From: Gammaproteobacteria bacterium
GTDB taxonomy: Bacteria > Pseudomonadota > Gammaproteobacteria > JAABTG01
Direction: 5' to 3'
NCBI GenBank assembly: GCA_034522055.1
Contig: JAXHLS010000002.1
Coordinates: forward strand, 2,046,001-2,110,000
DNA: 64,000 nt
Part shown: positions 9,700 to 19,301 of the stretch, piece after piece
How positions within the stretch are numbered: position 1 is the first letter of the stretch
How the letters are laid out: every line of letters begins with the position of its first letter
Program-made: the position numbers and the translations under genes
Notes under the pieces: model-generated
Seen by the model: only the letters and a program-made list of their open reading frames with translations
Database searches by the model: none
What the model was told of the DNA's origin: nothing

Positions 9700-11007
9700 T
9701 CACAGGGCGCAGGTACGAAAGCCCGCGAACACGTCGTTGCGGTCGGGGCCATAGTAGTTGCGCCAGGTGTTGCGGATGAGCCGCGCCCGGCTGGCCCAGG
9801 CGCCGCCCCTGAGCAGCCGGGTGGTGCCGAACAGGGGCTGGGAATAGTCCTGGTACATGTCCGGCTCGAAGCCGGGGTAGGGCTCGAATACCGTGTCGGT
9901 CCACTCCCAGACGTTGCCCAGCATCTGGCGGCAACCAAAGGCGCTGTCCCCCGCCGCCAGGGCCCCCACGTCGATGGTGCCCAGGGCCCCGCCGTCGAGG
10001 TTGGCGCGGCCGGCGTCGGGGGGGGCATCGCCCCAGGGGTAGCGGCGCTTCAGGGAGGCCAGGGTGGTGCCGTCGGCGGACGGTTGGGCGGCGGCGGCCA
10101 CCTCCCATTCCAGCTCGGTGGGCAGGCGCCGCCCGGCCCAGCGGCAATAGGCCCGGGCCTCGTACCAGCTCACGTGGATCAGCGCGGCGTCCACGGCCAG
10201 GGGTCGCCATGTCTGGAAGTGCCGCTGCTCCCAGTCGGCGGCCCTGCGGCGCCAGTAGCGGGGTTGGTGCAGGCCACCGGCGCTGCGCCAGGTCCAGCCC
10301 TCGTCGTCCCAGTAGTCGGGCGTGTCGTAACCGCCGGCATCCACGAAGGCGGCATACTCGCCGTTGGACACGGCGGCGCGGGCGATACGAAAGGGCGCCA
10401 CCTTGCGGGGGTGGGCCCATTTCTCGTTGTCGAAGCAGAACCCGTCCTGCGGTCGAGCGCCCAGCAGGAACTCCCCGCCGGGTATGGCGGCATCGCCCGC
10501 CAGGGGGCCCGCCCGCCAGGCGGGATCGGGGGGCGTGGCGATGGCGGGGGGCGGGTATTCCAGGGTCTGGCGGGTATAGGTGAAGGCCTCGGTATGCATG
10601 TCCTCGTGGAATACCGCGTACTGAGCCAGGTAGTCGCGGTGCGGGTCCGGGCCCGACGCCAGGTGGTCCTCGACGCGCTCCAGCACGCCCGCCATGTAGG
10701 CCAGGGTGTCGGCCATGGCCGGCAGGGGCAGGTCCCAGCGGTCGTCGTGGGCGATGGTGATGGAGTCGTAGAGGGCATCCACGTCCGGGCGCCCCGGGGC
10801 TTCGCCGTAGTGCTGGCGCAACACCCAGTATTCGTAGAAGAAGGCGGCGTGGGCGACCTCCCAGCGCAGCGGGTTGACGGTGGGCAGGCGCGGGCCCATG
10901 AGCTGGTGTTCGTCCAGCCCGGCGATGAGGATCAGGGTGCGCCGGCGGGCGTCCCGCATCTGCTCGACGAGGGCTTGTGGGGCGGTGGGGACGGCGGTCT
11001 GGGTCAT
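9700..11007 (-). CDS. senA: EgtB-family sulfoxide/selenoneine synthase, probable SenA
   Basis: A 435-aa non-heme iron enzyme with an N-terminal DinB-like domain and a C-terminal formylglycine-generating-enzyme (FGE)-like fold. The iron ligands are visible: His53 in WEVAHAAFF, then His134 and His138 in HEDMHTE (the HX3HXE motif of EgtB). EgtB joins hercynine to a sulfur donor; SenA does the same with a selenosugar to give selenoneine. The family assignment is from sequence. The SenA choice over EgtB rests on the neighbours: selD 61 bp downstream and a SenB-type glycosyltransferase gene divergent 153 bp away. If the cluster were for ergothioneine, EgtC/EgtD-type neighbours would be expected; none are present. 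Confidence 0.85.
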   Translation of the reverse strand: MTQTAVPTAPQALVEQMRDARRRTLILIAGLDEHQLMGPRLPTVNPLRWEVAHAAFFYEYWVLRQHYGEAPGRPDVDALYDSITIAHDDRWDLPLPAMADTLAYMAGVLERVEDHLASGPDPHRDYLAQYAVFHEDMHTEAFTYTRQTLEYPPPAIATPPDPAWRAGPLAGDAAIPGGEFLLGARPQDGFCFDNEKWAHPRKVAPFRIARAAVSNGEYAAFVDAGGYDTPDYWDDEGWTWRSAGGLHQPRYWRRRAADWEQRHFQTWRPLAVDAALIHVSWYEARAYCRWAGRRLPTELEWEVAAAAQPSADGTTLASLKRRYPWGDAPPDAGRANLDGGALGTIDVGALAAGDSAFGCRQMLGNVWEWTDTVFEPYPGFEPDMYQDYSQPLFGTTRLLRGGAWASRARLIRNTWRNYYGPDRNDVFAGFRTCAL

Positions 11008-11160
11008 GGCTTATGGGTCATGGTTTTGGCGTGCTCAGGGGTTTGCGGGCCGGGAGTTGTACCGGCGGGTGGCAGCGGACACACTGGTGAATGATGGACA
11101 CGGCAAGCAGAACGGCAGACGCACACGGGATGGATGGCGGATGAGGGCCAAGAATACCGG
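11008..11160. promoter_or_regulatory. Divergent promoter region between senA and senB
   Basis: The 153 bp between two divergent starts must hold promoters for both sen transcripts. It contains an inverted repeat GCCGG...CCGGC around 11050-11067. I see no convincing -10/-35 pair or known operator, so no site is called. Confidence 0.5.
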
Positions 11161-12114
11161 ATGAACATTCGCCTTATAACCCCGGCACCACCAAGGTCTA
11201 GGGCCGGCAACCGCGCCACTGCCGCCCGCTGGGCGACCATCCTGCGGGGGTTGGGTCATCGTGTGAAGGTGTCCCTGGACTACGGCGGCGAGCCCGCCGA
11301 CATGATGGTGGCCCTCCATGCCTGGCGCAGCGCCGCGGCCATCGCGGCCTTCGCCGGCCGCTACCCGGAGCGGCCCCTGGTGGTCTCCCTCACGGGTACC
11401 GATGCCTACCGCTTCATCCACAGCCATCCCCGGGAGACCCTGCGCTCCATCGAGCTGGCCCACCGCCTGGTGGGGCTCCACGACCTCATCGCCGACACCG
11501 TGCCGCCGGAGCATCGCGCCAAGGTGCGGGTGATCCACCAGTCGGCGCGGCCCCTGGCGGCCCGGGACCCCGCGAGACGCCATTTCCGGGTGGTGGTGGC
11601 GGGGCACCTGCGGGAGGAGAAGGACCCCCTGCGCCCGGCCATGGCGGTGCGGTGCCTGCCGCGGGAGAGCCGCATACGGGTCGACCATTACGGCAAGGCC
11701 CATACTCCGGAGTGGGGCGAGGCGGCGCGTGCCGAGATGGCGGACAATCCCCGCTACCGCTGGCACGGGGAGATCCCCCACCACCGGTTGCGCCAGGTGT
11801 TCCGGCGCGCCCATCTGATGGTGCTGCCGTCGCGCATGGAAGGCGGGGCGAACGTGATCTCCGAGGCGGTAGTGGCGGGCCTGCCGGTGGTGGCATCCCG
11901 CATCGCCGGCTCGGTGGGGCTGCTGGGGGAGGATTACCTCGGCTACTATCCCGTGGAAGACGCCGATGCCCTGGGCGCGGTGTTGTTGCGGGCGGAGGCG
12001 GAGCCGGCCTTCTACCGGGACCTGGAGCGGCAGTGCGCCGCCCGCCGCGGGCTCTTCACTCCCGAGGCCGAGCGGGCGGGGTGGGTGAGGCTGCTGGCGG
12101 AGCTGGAGGCCTAG
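11161..12114 (+). CDS. senB: Glycosyltransferase-family selenosugar synthase, probable SenB
   Basis: A 317-aa GT4-fold protein of the family formerly known as a putative glycosyltransferase next to selD-type genes (TIGR04348, from memory). N-terminal MNIRLITPAPPRSRAGNRATA and the C-terminal nucleotide-sugar segment SRMEGGANVISEAVVAGLPVVAS are diagnostic. SenB is known to form a selenosugar (C-Se bond) from selenophosphate and a UDP-sugar. It is divergent from senA-selD and convergent with the LysR gene. ATG at 11161 directly precedes the conserved N-terminal motif; an in-frame upstream codon at 11134 would add nine unconserved residues. Confidence 0.85.
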   Translation: MNIRLITPAPPRSRAGNRATAARWATILRGLGHRVKVSLDYGGEPADMMVALHAWRSAAAIAAFAGRYPERPLVVSLTGTDAYRFIHSHPRETLRSIELAHRLVGLHDLIADTVPPEHRAKVRVIHQSARPLAARDPARRHFRVVVAGHLREEKDPLRPAMAVRCLPRESRIRVDHYGKAHTPEWGEAARAEMADNPRYRWHGEIPHHRLRQVFRRAHLMVLPSRMEGGANVISEAVVAGLPVVASRIAGSVGLLGEDYLGYYPVEDADALGAVLLRAEAEPAFYRDLERQCAARRGLFTPEAERAGWVRLLAELEA

Positions 12115-12159
12115 TCCGTCCTCCGAGGCCACCAATTCGTGGTGACCGGTGGCGAGGGA

Positions 12160-12999
12160 TCAGGTCTCGAAGCTGCGGGCCACCGCCAGCAGCAGGTCCT
12201 CGTCGGCGCGCCCCGAGCGGAAGACACAGAAGACCTGGCGTTCGATGACGGGTGCGTCGGCCACGCGGTGGAGGCGGCCGGCGCCCAGGGCCGGTTCGGC
12301 CATGGGCGCGGCCAGGAAGGCGCTGCCGCCGCGCTCCATGAGCAAATCCACGGCCAGCAGCCCGAAGCCCGCCCGGAGGCGGGGGGCGGGGCGGTCCCCC
12401 AGCAGCCGCGAGTGGCTGAGGGAGAAGGCGGTGCCCCAGTCCACGTAGACGTAGCCTTCGCCCAGGGCGTCGTCCAGGGTGGCGGCGGGAGCCGTGGATA
12501 CCAGGATCAGGGCGACGTCGCCGAGCTGGCGGATGGCGAGGTCCTGGATGGGCGGGGCATCGAACAGGAAGGCCATGTCCAGGGTGCCGGTGGCCACCTG
12601 TTCGGCCAGGGCGGCCTGGCTCTGGGTCTCCACCCGCAGGGCGATGCGCGGCTCGCCGGCCAGCAGCCGGGCCGTGTACCCGGCACCCACCATGGACCAC
12701 AGGTCCAGTTGGAATCCTATGGCCAGCACCTGCTCCACCTCGGGTTCCAGCAACAACTCCTGGCGCGCCCGGTTCCATTCGTTGACGATGGCCTCGGCGT
12801 GGCGTTTGAGGCGGCTGCCGGAGGCCGTGAGGCGGAGATCGTTGCGCTTGCGCACGAAGAGTTCGGTGCCGAGGGCCTCTTCCAGCAGCTTGATGCGGGC
12901 GCTCACCGCCGACTGGGTGACGTGAAGGCGCTCCGCCGCCTGGCCGAAATGGCGCGTGCGGGAGACCTCCAGGAAGGTCTTGAGCAGGGAGATGTCCAT
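12160..12999 (-). CDS. LysR-family transcriptional regulator
   Basis: A 279-aa regulator. Residues 1-60 form the winged helix-turn-helix (LLKTFLEVSRTRHFGQAAERL, then HVTQSAVSARIKLLEEALG). The rest is a divergent substrate-binding domain. The N-terminus resembles HdfR-type LysR proteins. It is convergent with senB (45 bp between stops), so control of the sen genes is possible but not shown. No ligand can be inferred. Confidence 0.92.
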   Translation of the reverse strand: MDISLLKTFLEVSRTRHFGQAAERLHVTQSAVSARIKLLEEALGTELFVRKRNDLRLTASGSRLKRHAEAIVNEWNRARQELLLEPEVEQVLAIGFQLDLWSMVGAGYTARLLAGEPRIALRVETQSQAALAEQVATGTLDMAFLFDAPPIQDLAIRQLGDVALILVSTAPAATLDDALGEGYVYVDWGTAFSLSHSRLLGDRPAPRLRAGFGLLAVDLLMERGGSAFLAAPMAEPALGAGRLHRVADAPVIERQVFCVFRSGRADEDLLLAVARSFET

Positions 13000-13177
13000 G
13001 GACCTTCAGGGCCCATGGTCGATGAGGGTTGCCATGACCCTATTCTCTGGCAAACCGTCCCGGGGTGGTATAGCCGCAGCCCATCCGGCGCCAGCGGCCG
13101 TGGACGGGCACGACGGGATGCATTACAGCCATGTTCCGGGGTGGCGGATACCCCCGCGGCGCGGTGGATTCAGGCCC

Positions 13178-13351
13178 TCAATCGAACTCCTCGAAGTCCG
13201 GATCCTCCAGGAGTTCCCGCAGGCGCTTGAGGTCCTGGCGGCGCTCGATGCGCCGCCGCACCTCCAGCCACCGCGCCCGTTCCTTCACCTCGGGAATGGG
13301 GCCGAATCCCGGCTCGCCGTCCCCCATCGCTTGTTCCGACTCTTCCGACAT
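13178..13351 (-). CDS. Small acidic/charged conserved-type protein
   Basis: A 57-aa soluble, highly charged protein ending in LEDPDFEEFD. The core ARWLEVRRRIERRQDLKRL is probably a single amphipathic helix. It resembles the short PA3496-like proteins of gammaproteobacteria, but I am not certain. The start is taken as ATG 13351; two in-frame GTG codons lie just upstream (to 13363), and an AGAGG sits about 11 nt before the ATG. It lies upstream of the LysR gene on the same strand. Function unknown. Confidence 0.6.
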   Translation of the reverse strand: MSEESEQAMGDGEPGFGPIPEVKERARWLEVRRRIERRQDLKRLRELLEDPDFEEFD

Positions 13352-13460
13352 CACCTGACCCACCTCTGAAGCCTTCTGAATGGGCTAGATTTAGCTCAGG
13401 CGGGCTTGGCGTTAAAACGAAAGATCCTTATCGCGACGAGCAAAGACGTTCATCGTCGCG

Positions 13461-13476
13461 CCCCCCGTCCGGGGGG
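13461..13476 (-). terminator. CCCCCC/GGGGGG hairpin after the membrane-protein relic
   Basis: A 6-bp G/C-only stem with loop GTCC lies directly behind the TGA of the remnant frame (13477-13479, minus). There is no T-tract, so it may be only the relic of a terminator. Confidence 0.3.
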
Positions 13477-13590
13477 TCAGGGTGCGGCCCACCACTGCTC
13501 CCAGGCCAGATGGCCGGCCAGGGCCACCACCACCATTAGGAATACGGGACGGATGAAGAGGGCGCCGGAGATGGAGTTCAAAGGGCGCGG
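13477..13590 (-). pseudogene. C-terminal relic of a TSUP/TauE-SafE-like membrane protein
   Basis: The minus strand encodes a short open tail, NSISGALFIRPVFLMVVVA followed by LAGHLAWEQWWAAP and a TGA stop. The pattern of a short basic/polar lead, then IRP and a final hydrophobic helix, resembles the last helix of TSUP (YfcA-type) permeases. The frame has a stop about 45 nt further upstream and no start, so only a relic remains. The assignment rests on about 30 residues and is tentative. Confidence 0.3.
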
Positions 13591-13616
13591 CGGGGGCAGG
13601 TTAGGGGGGATGCTAT

Positions 13617-13657
13617 TGGGGAATAGTGAATAGTGAATAGTGAATATAGTGAATGGG
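13617..13657 (+). repeat. GTGAATA heptamer array, site 1
   Basis: About five imperfect copies of a 7-bp unit (GAATAGT). It lies just beyond the stop of the DUF2782 gene. The same unit recurs at 27654, 52332, 56383 and, inverted, 56567. Confidence 0.85.
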
Positions 13658-13670
13658 AGAGGGCCGGGGG

Positions 13671-14024
13671 CTACCAGCGGAACAGGACCCAGCCGGGGAT
13701 GCGGAAGCCGGGGTCGAGTTCGTGGCGGCGGGTCTCCAGGTTGCCGTCGCCGTCGGCGTCCACCAGGTAATAGGTGGGACCGATATCGGGTTTCACCCGA
13801 ATCATGTAGAGCTGGCCGTTGACCCGGTATTCCTCGATGGTCTGGGTCTCGCGCCGGATGATGGTGACCTCGGGCTCCAGGGCCTCGCCGCTTTGCACCT
13901 TGGGCGGCGGCGGCGGGGCCTCGGGGAAGCGTTCGGGCGGCTGCTCCTCCTGGGCGGCGGCCGTAACGGTCGCCAGGGCAGTGGCGAGCAGGATGCAGGA
14001 CGAGGCGAGATGTTTGATGGGCAT
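13671..14024 (-). CDS. DUF2782 family exported protein
   Basis: A 117-aa protein with a signal peptide (KHLASSCILLATALATVTAAAQ), a proline-rich linker (EAPPPPPKVQ) and a compact domain containing TIEEYRVNGQLYMIRVKPDIGP. This matches the DUF2782 family, whose genes often neighbour polA in gammaproteobacteria. ATG 14024 is chosen because it starts the signal peptide; the longer in-frame extension is not protein-like. It follows the LOG-family gene by 61 bp and is probably co-transcribed. Periplasmic; function unknown. Confidence 0.9.
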   Translation of the reverse strand: MPIKHLASSCILLATALATVTAAAQEEQPPERFPEAPPPPPKVQSGEALEPEVTIIRRETQTIEEYRVNGQLYMIRVKPDIGPTYYLVDADGDGNLETRRHELDPGFRIPGWVLFRW

Positions 14025-14085
14025 GGGCTTTTTATGAATTTGTCGGGGCACTGCTGGAGACGCCGGGATGTGGGGCATGGGGGCC

Positions 14086-14823
14086 CTAGAGCTGCAGCAG
14101 GATCTCCTGCTCCTCCACGGAGGGTTCGAAACCCCGGGTCTCGTAATGATCGAAGATAGCATCCACCACTCGGGCCGGTTTGTCCACGATCTGAAACAGC
14201 TCCAGGTCCTCCGGGCTGATGGTAGCCTGGGTCACCAGGCTGTGGCGGAACCATTCCACCAGGCCACGCCAGAACGGCTCCCCCACGAGAATGATGGGGA
14301 TGCGCGGGGTCTTGCCCGTCTGCACCAGGGTGAGGATTTCCGCCAGCTCGTCCAGGGTGCCGAAGCCCCCCGGCAGCACCACGTAGGCCGAGGCATACTT
14401 CACGAACATCACCTTGCGGGAAAAGAAATGGCGGAAGCTCAGGGACACGTCCTGGTAGGGATTGGCCGTCTGCTCATGGGGCAGGCTGATGTTGAGCCCG
14501 ATGCTGGGGGACCGTCCGGCATGGGCCCCCTTGTTGGCCGCCTCCATGATCCCCGGCCCGCCGCCGCTCACCACGGCGAAGCCGGCGTCCGAGAGTTGGC
14601 GGGCGATGTCCTCTGCCAGCTCGTAGTAGCCATCGGCGTCGCCGGGACTGATGCGGGCGGAGCCGAATATACTCACGGAGGGCCGCAGTTCCGACAGCCG
14701 CTCGAAGCCTTCCACGAACTCGGCCATGATCTGGAATACCTTCCAGGAATCGCGCCCGGCCGGCCGCACGGAGTTGGGGGGGCCGGCGAAGGCGGAGGCG
14801 ATGTCTCTGGATTTATGGCTCAT
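14086..14823 (-). CDS. LOG family protein (TIGR00730), nucleotide 5'-monophosphate ribohydrolase-like
   Basis: A 245-aa Rossmann-fold protein with the LOG signature PGGFGTLDE and the upstream SGGGPGIMEAANKGA loop, where the conserved Arg/Glu catalytic pair normally acts. LOG proteins hydrolyse cytokinin riboside monophosphates or AMP-like nucleotides; PpnN-type nucleotide hydrolysis is also possible. Its start is 57 bp from the divergent polA start, so the two share a promoter region. Confidence 0.9.
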   Translation of the reverse strand: MSHKSRDIASAFAGPPNSVRPAGRDSWKVFQIMAEFVEGFERLSELRPSVSIFGSARISPGDADGYYELAEDIARQLSDAGFAVVSGGGPGIMEAANKGAHAGRSPSIGLNISLPHEQTANPYQDVSLSFRHFFSRKVMFVKYASAYVVLPGGFGTLDELAEILTLVQTGKTPRIPIILVGEPFWRGLVEWFRHSLVTQATISPEDLELFQIVDKPARVVDAIFDHYETRGFEPSVEEQEILLQL

Positions 14824-14880
14824 GTTCGGACCTCATAGCGGCACAGCGCAGACCAAGTTTATCCAAGGTAACATTGGGCC

Positions 14881-17583
14881 ATGACGGATTCCGCAAATAC
14901 CCTCTACCTGGTGGACGGTTCTTCCTACCTCTATCGGGCCTTCCACGCCATGCCGGCCCTCACCAACTCCAGCGGCGCCCCCACGGGGGCCGTGTACGGC
15001 GTGGCCAATATGTTGAAGCGCCTTTGCAACGATTACGACCCCGAGCACGTGGCGGTGGTGTTCGATGCCCCCGGCAAGACCTTCCGGGACGAACTGTTTG
15101 CCGAATACAAGGCCCACCGCCCCCCCATGCCGGATGAGCTCCGGAGCCAGGTGGAGCCCCTCCATGAACTGGTCCGGGCCCTGGGGCTGCCCCTGGTGAT
15201 GGAACCGGGAGTGGAGGCGGACGATGTCATCGGGACCCTGGCACACCAGGCCCGGGACGCCGGCATGGACGTGGTGGTCTCCACGGGCGACAAGGACCTC
15301 GCCCAGCTGGTGGATGGCCACATCCGGCTGGTGAACACTATGGACAACTCCGTCCTCGACCCGGCCGAGGTGGTGGCCAAGTTCGGGGTCGGACCCGAAC
15401 TCATCGTGGATTACCTGGCCCTGGTGGGGGACACCTCGGACAACATCCCGGGGATCCCCAGGGTGGGGCCCAAGACGGCCGCCAAGTGGCTCAACGAGTA
15501 CGGTAGCCTGGATGGCGTGATGGCCCATGCCGGCGACATCCAGGGCAAGGTGGGGGAGTCCCTGCGGGAGCACATGGACCGCCTCGACCTGGGCCGCCGG
15601 CTGGCCACCATCAAGTGCGACGTGGCCATGGAGCGCGGGCCGCGGGACCTTGGATGCCAGGCCCCCGACGTGGAGGCTCTGCGGGAACTCTACGCCCGCC
15701 TGGAGTTTAAGAGCTGGCTCGCGGAGGTGCTCCCGGCCGGCGGTGACACCCCGACCGCCCCTGAGTCCTTGGCCGGCGGCCCCGCCACCCGTTACGAGAC
15801 GGTGCTGGCCCCCGCAGCCTTCGACGCCTGGGTGGCGCGGCTGGCGGCGGCCGAGCTGTTCGCCTTCGATACTGAAACCACCAGCCTCGAGTACATGGCG
15901 GCGGAACTGGTGGGGGTGTCCTTCGCGGTGGAGCCCGGCACGGCCGCCTACGTGCCGGTGGCCCATGCCTATCCCGGGGCACCGGCGCAGCTCTCGCGGG
16001 ACGTTGTGCTGGCGGCCCTCAAGCCCCTGCTGGAGGACCCGGCGCGCGCCAAGGTGGGCCAGAATCTCAAATACGATATGAGCGTGCTGGCGCGCCACGG
16101 CGTGGCGCTCGCGGGCATACGCTTCGACACCATGCTCGAGTCCTACGTGCTGGACAGCACGGCGAGCCGCCACGACATGAACTCCCTGGCCCTGAAGTAC
16201 CTCGGCCATGGCACCATTCATTTCGAAGACGTGGCGGGCAAGGGGGCCAAACAGCTCACCTTCGACCAGGTCCCCCTGGAACAGGCCGGCCCCTACGCCG
16301 CCGAGGATGCAGACGTCACCCTGCGCCTGCACCAGACCCTGTGGCCCCGGCTCGCCGGACAGGAGGGGCCGCGCACGGTGTTCGACACCATCGAGATGCC
16401 CCTGGTGCCGGTGCTGTCGCGCATGGAGCGCCGTGGGGTCAGGGTGGACCGTGTGGTGCTCGCCAGCCACAGCAAGGAGCTGGCCCGGCGTATCCTGGAA
16501 CTCGAGGCCAAGGCCCACGAGCTGGCGGGCCGCCCCTTCAACCTGGGCTCGCCCAAGCAGCTCCAGCAGATCCTCTACGAGGAAATGGGCCTGCCGGTGG
16601 TGGCGAAGACCCCCAAGGGCCAGCCCTCCACCGCCGAGTCGGTGCTGCAGGAACTGGCCGCGGACTTCGATCTGCCCGCCACCATCCTGGAATACCGCGG
16701 CGTGGCCAAGCTGAAATCCACCTACACGGACACCCTGCCGCAGCGCATCGACCCCCACACCGGCCGGGTCCACACCAGCTATCATCAGGCCGTGGCCGCC
16801 ACCGGGCGCCTGTCGTCGTCCGAGCCCAACCTCCAGAACATCCCCATCCGCACCCATGAGGGGCGGCGCATCCGCCAGGCCTTCGTGGCGGAGCCCGGTT
16901 TTCGCATGGTGGCGGCGGACTACTCCCAGATCGAGCTGAGGATCATGGCCCACCTGTCGGGGGACGAAAACCTGCTGGCCGCCTTCGAACGGGGCGAGGA
17001 CATCCACAGCGCCACCGCCGCCGAGGTCTTCGGCGGCACCGTCACGGCCGAGCAGCGGCGCCGCGCCAAGGCCATCAACTTCGGCCTCATCTACGGCATG
17101 TCGGCCTTCGGGCTGGCCCGCCAGTTGGGTATCGAACGCCCCGAGGCCCAGGCCTACGTGGACCTCTATTTCACCCGTTATCCGGGGGTCAAGGCTTTCA
17201 TGGACGACACCCGCGTCCAGGCCCATGAGCGCGGCTACGTGGAGACGGTGTTCGGCCGCCGGCTGTACCTGCCGGAGATCAACAGCCGCAACGGCCAGCG
17301 CCGCCAGTACGCCGAACGCACCGCCATCAACGCCCCCATGCAGGGCACCGCGGCGGACATCATCAAGCTCGCCATGATCGGGCTGGACGAGTGGCTCACG
17401 GGCCGGGAGGACGACGTGCGCATGATCATGCAGGTCCACGACGAGCTGGTGTTCGAGATCCGCGAGGCCCTGGTGGATGCCATGGTGCCGGAGATCCGCA
17501 CTCGCATGGAGCAGGCCGCCCGCCTGCGGGTGCCCCTGATCGTGGAGGCCGGCGTGGGGGCCAACTGGGACGAGGCCCATTGA
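14881..17583 (+). CDS. polA: DNA polymerase I
   Basis: A 900-aa polymerase for Okazaki-fragment maturation and repair. The 5' nuclease domain comes first ([29 protein letters not shown]). The 3'-5' exonuclease is intact ([11 protein letters not shown] with the Asp/Glu pair, [18 protein letters not shown]). The polymerase domain carries [37 protein letters not shown] and the C motif QVHDELVFE. Length is normal for the family. It is transcribed alone, before hisA. Confidence 0.98.
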   Translation: MTDSANTLYLVDGSSYLYRAFHAMPALTNSSGAPTGAVYGVANMLKRLCNDYDPEHVAVVFDAPGKTFRDELFAEYKAHRPPMPDELRSQVEPLHELVRALGLPLVMEPGVEADDVIGTLAHQARDAGMDVVVSTGDKDLAQLVDGHIRLVNTMDNSVLDPAEVVAKFGVGPELIVDYLALVGDTSDNIPGIPRVGPKTAAKWLNEYGSLDGVMAHAGDIQGKVGESLREHMDRLDLGRRLATIKCDVAMERGPRDLGCQAPDVEALRELYARLEFKSWLAEVLPAGGDTPTAPESLAGGPATRYETVLAPAAFDAWVARLAAAELFAFDTETTSLEYMAAELVGVSFAVEPGTAAYVPVAHAYPGAPAQLSRDVVLAALKPLLEDPARAKVGQNLKYDMSVLARHGVALAGIRFDTMLESYVLDSTASRHDMNSLALKYLGHGTIHFEDVAGKGAKQLTFDQVPLEQAGPYAAEDADVTLRLHQTLWPRLAGQEGPRTVFDTIEMPLVPVLSRMERRGVRVDRVVLASHSKELARRILELEAKAHELAGRPFNLGSPKQLQQILYEEMGLPVVAKTPKGQPSTAESVLQELAADFDLPATILEYRGVAKLKSTYTDTLPQRIDPHTGRVHTSYHQAVAATGRLSSSEPNLQNIPIRTHEGRRIRQAFVAEPGFRMVAADYSQIELRIMAHLSGDENLLAAFERGEDIHSATAAEVFGGTVTAEQRRRAKAINFGLIYGMSAFGLARQLGIERPEAQAYVDLYFTRYPGVKAFMDDTRVQAHERGYVETVFGRRLYLPEINSRNGQRRQYAERTAINAPMQGTAADIIKLAMIGLDEWLTGREDDVRMIMQVHDELVFEIREALVDAMVPEIRTRMEQAARLRVPLIVEAGVGANWDEAH

Positions 17584-17735
17584 CGGGCGCCGGGGCGGGC
17601 CAAATTTAAAAATGGGCGCGCATAATCCATAATCTTTTTTGTTTGCGCGAATCCCTATAGTCTTTGCATGACCATCCCCGGGACCCCAGGGTACACCCGA
17701 ACCCACCCCATGAGCCGGATTCCAAGGAAACCCCG

Positions 17736-18485
17736 ATGTTGTTAATCCCTGCCATAGACCTCAAGGACGGCCAGTGTGTGCGGCTGCGCCAGGGCAAGAT
17801 GGACGATGTGACGGTATTCTCCGACGATCCCGTGGCCACCGCCCGGCGCTGGGTGGAGGCGGGCGCGCGGCGGCTTCACCTGGTGGACCTGAACGGTGCC
17901 TTCGAGGGCAAGCCCAGGAACGCCAAGGCGATCCACGCCATCGCCGAGGCCTTCCCGGAACTGCCCATCCAGGTGGGCGGCGGGATCCGCGACGAGGAGA
18001 CCATCCTCACCTATCTCGATGCCGGGGTCAGGTACGTCATTCTGGGCACCAAGGCGGTCACCAGCCCCCATTTCGTGCCCGAGGTGTGCGCCGAGTTCCC
18101 CGGCCACATCATCATCGGGCTGGACGCCAAGGACGGCAAGGTGGCGGTGGACGGCTGGTCCAAGCTGTCCCACCATGACGCGGCGGACATGGCCCGCCAG
18201 TTCGAGGAGGACGGCGTGGAAGCCATCGTCTACACCGATATCAGCCGTGACGGCATGATGAGCGGTGTCAACCTCGAGGCCACGGTGCGCCTCGCCCAGT
18301 CGGTCCATATCCCCATCATCGCCTCCGGCGGCATCACCAATCTGGAAGACGTGCGGCGCCTGTGCGAAGTGGCGGACGAAGGCATCAGCGGCGCCATCAC
18401 CGGGCGTGCCATCTATGAGGGCACCCTGGATTTCGCCGAGGGGCAGCGCCTGGCGGACGAGTTGGATGCCGGGCGTTCCTACTGA
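17736..18485 (+). CDS. hisA: HisA, ProFAR isomerase
   Basis: A 249-aa TIM barrel that isomerises N'-ProFAR to PRFAR in histidine synthesis. The N-terminal Asp motif [14 protein letters not shown] and the GGGIRDEE and [12 protein letters not shown] phosphate-binding loops are present. ATG 17736 gives the standard N-terminus; the in-frame extension back to 17664 is not conserved-looking. It is one base from hisF and clearly in operon with it. The 150-bp leader upstream is A/T-rich. Confidence 0.97.
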   Translation: MLLIPAIDLKDGQCVRLRQGKMDDVTVFSDDPVATARRWVEAGARRLHLVDLNGAFEGKPRNAKAIHAIAEAFPELPIQVGGGIRDEETILTYLDAGVRYVILGTKAVTSPHFVPEVCAEFPGHIIIGLDAKDGKVAVDGWSKLSHHDAADMARQFEEDGVEAIVYTDISRDGMMSGVNLEATVRLAQSVHIPIIASGGITNLEDVRRLCEVADEGISGAITGRAIYEGTLDFAEGQRLADELDAGRSY

Positions 18486-18486
18486 C

Positions 18487-19257
18487 ATGGGACTCGCCAA
18501 ACGCATCATCCCGTGCCTGGATGTGGATAACGGCCGTGTGGTCAAGGGGGTCAGGTTCCTGGACATCCGCGATGCGGGAGACCCCGTCGAGGTGGCCAAG
18601 CGTTACGACCTGGAAGGGGCCGACGAGATCACCTTCCTGGACATCACCGCCTCCTCGGACGACCGCGACACCATCGTCCACGTGGTGGAGGACGTGGCCG
18701 CCCAGGTGTTCATTCCCCTCACCGTGGGTGGGGGGATCCGCAAGGTGGAGGACATCCGCCGCATGCTCAATGCCGGCGCCGACAAGGTGGGCATCAACAC
18801 CGCCGCCGTCTTCAACCCGGAATTCGTAGGCGAGGCCAGCGCCCGTTTCGGCGCCCAGTGCATCGTCGTGGCCATCGATGCCAAGGGCGTCAACGCCGCG
18901 GACGAATCCCCGCGCTGGGAGATCTTCACCCACGGCGGGCGCAAGCCAACGGGCATCGATGCCGTGGAGTGGGCCGTCAGAATGGAGGAACTGGGGGCCG
19001 GCGAGATCCTGCTCACCAGTATGGACCGCGACGGCACCAGGGCGGGCTTCGATCTGGACCTGACCCGGGCGGTGTCCCGGGCCGTGCACATCCCGGTCAT
19101 CGCCTCCGGGGGCGTAGGCAACCTGGACCACCTGGTGGCCGGCGTCCTGGAGGGGGAGGCCGACGCGGTGCTGGCCGCCAGCATTTTCCATTTTGCCGAA
19201 TACACCATCGGCGAGGCCAAGGAACGCATGGCTGAGCGGGGCATCGAGGTGCGCTGA
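18487..19257 (+). CDS. hisF: HisF, imidazole glycerol phosphate synthase cyclase subunit
   Basis: A 256-aa TIM barrel with [19 protein letters not shown] at the start and the catalytic aspartates in CLDVD and SMDRDGT. It uses ammonia from HisH to turn PRFAR into IGP and AICAR. It directly follows hisA; hisH and other his genes are not in the window. Confidence 0.97.
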   Translation: MGLAKRIIPCLDVDNGRVVKGVRFLDIRDAGDPVEVAKRYDLEGADEITFLDITASSDDRDTIVHVVEDVAAQVFIPLTVGGGIRKVEDIRRMLNAGADKVGINTAAVFNPEFVGEASARFGAQCIVVAIDAKGVNAADESPRWEIFTHGGRKPTGIDAVEWAVRMEELGAGEILLTSMDRDGTRAGFDLDLTRAVSRAVHIPVIASGGVGNLDHLVAGVLEGEADAVLAASIFHFAEYTIGEAKERMAERGIEVR

Positions 19258-19301
19258 GGCGGTACCGGCGATTCAATGGCGCAGACCCAGGAACAACAAT
19301 A

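Larger units (their letters stand above)
13364..13670. other. Gene-poor interval with hairpin, gene remnant and heptamer repeats
   Basis: About 300 bp with no intact gene. It contains an inverted repeat at 13461-13476, the C-terminal relic of a membrane protein on the minus strand (13477-13590) and a GTGAATA array (13617-13657). The remainder shows nothing recognisable. Confidence 0.6.

Noticed and set aside
9700-11007. Calling the EgtB-family protein an ergothioneine enzyme or the FGE-like domain a sulfatase activator
   Set aside because: The neighbours are selD and senB, and the EgtB iron ligands are present in the N-terminal domain.
13406-13633. Plus-strand 75-aa frame
   Set aside because: Arg/Gly-rich, no motif, crosses the heptamer repeat and the relic on the other strand.
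13617-13657. GTGAATA arrays as CRISPR or as coding repeats
   Set aside because: Units are 7 bp without spacers and no cas genes are present; frames through them give only repetitive peptides.
14110-14125. GGTTCGAAACCCC as a tRNA T-loop
   Set aside because: It lies within the LOG-family coding sequence and no cloverleaf can be built around it.
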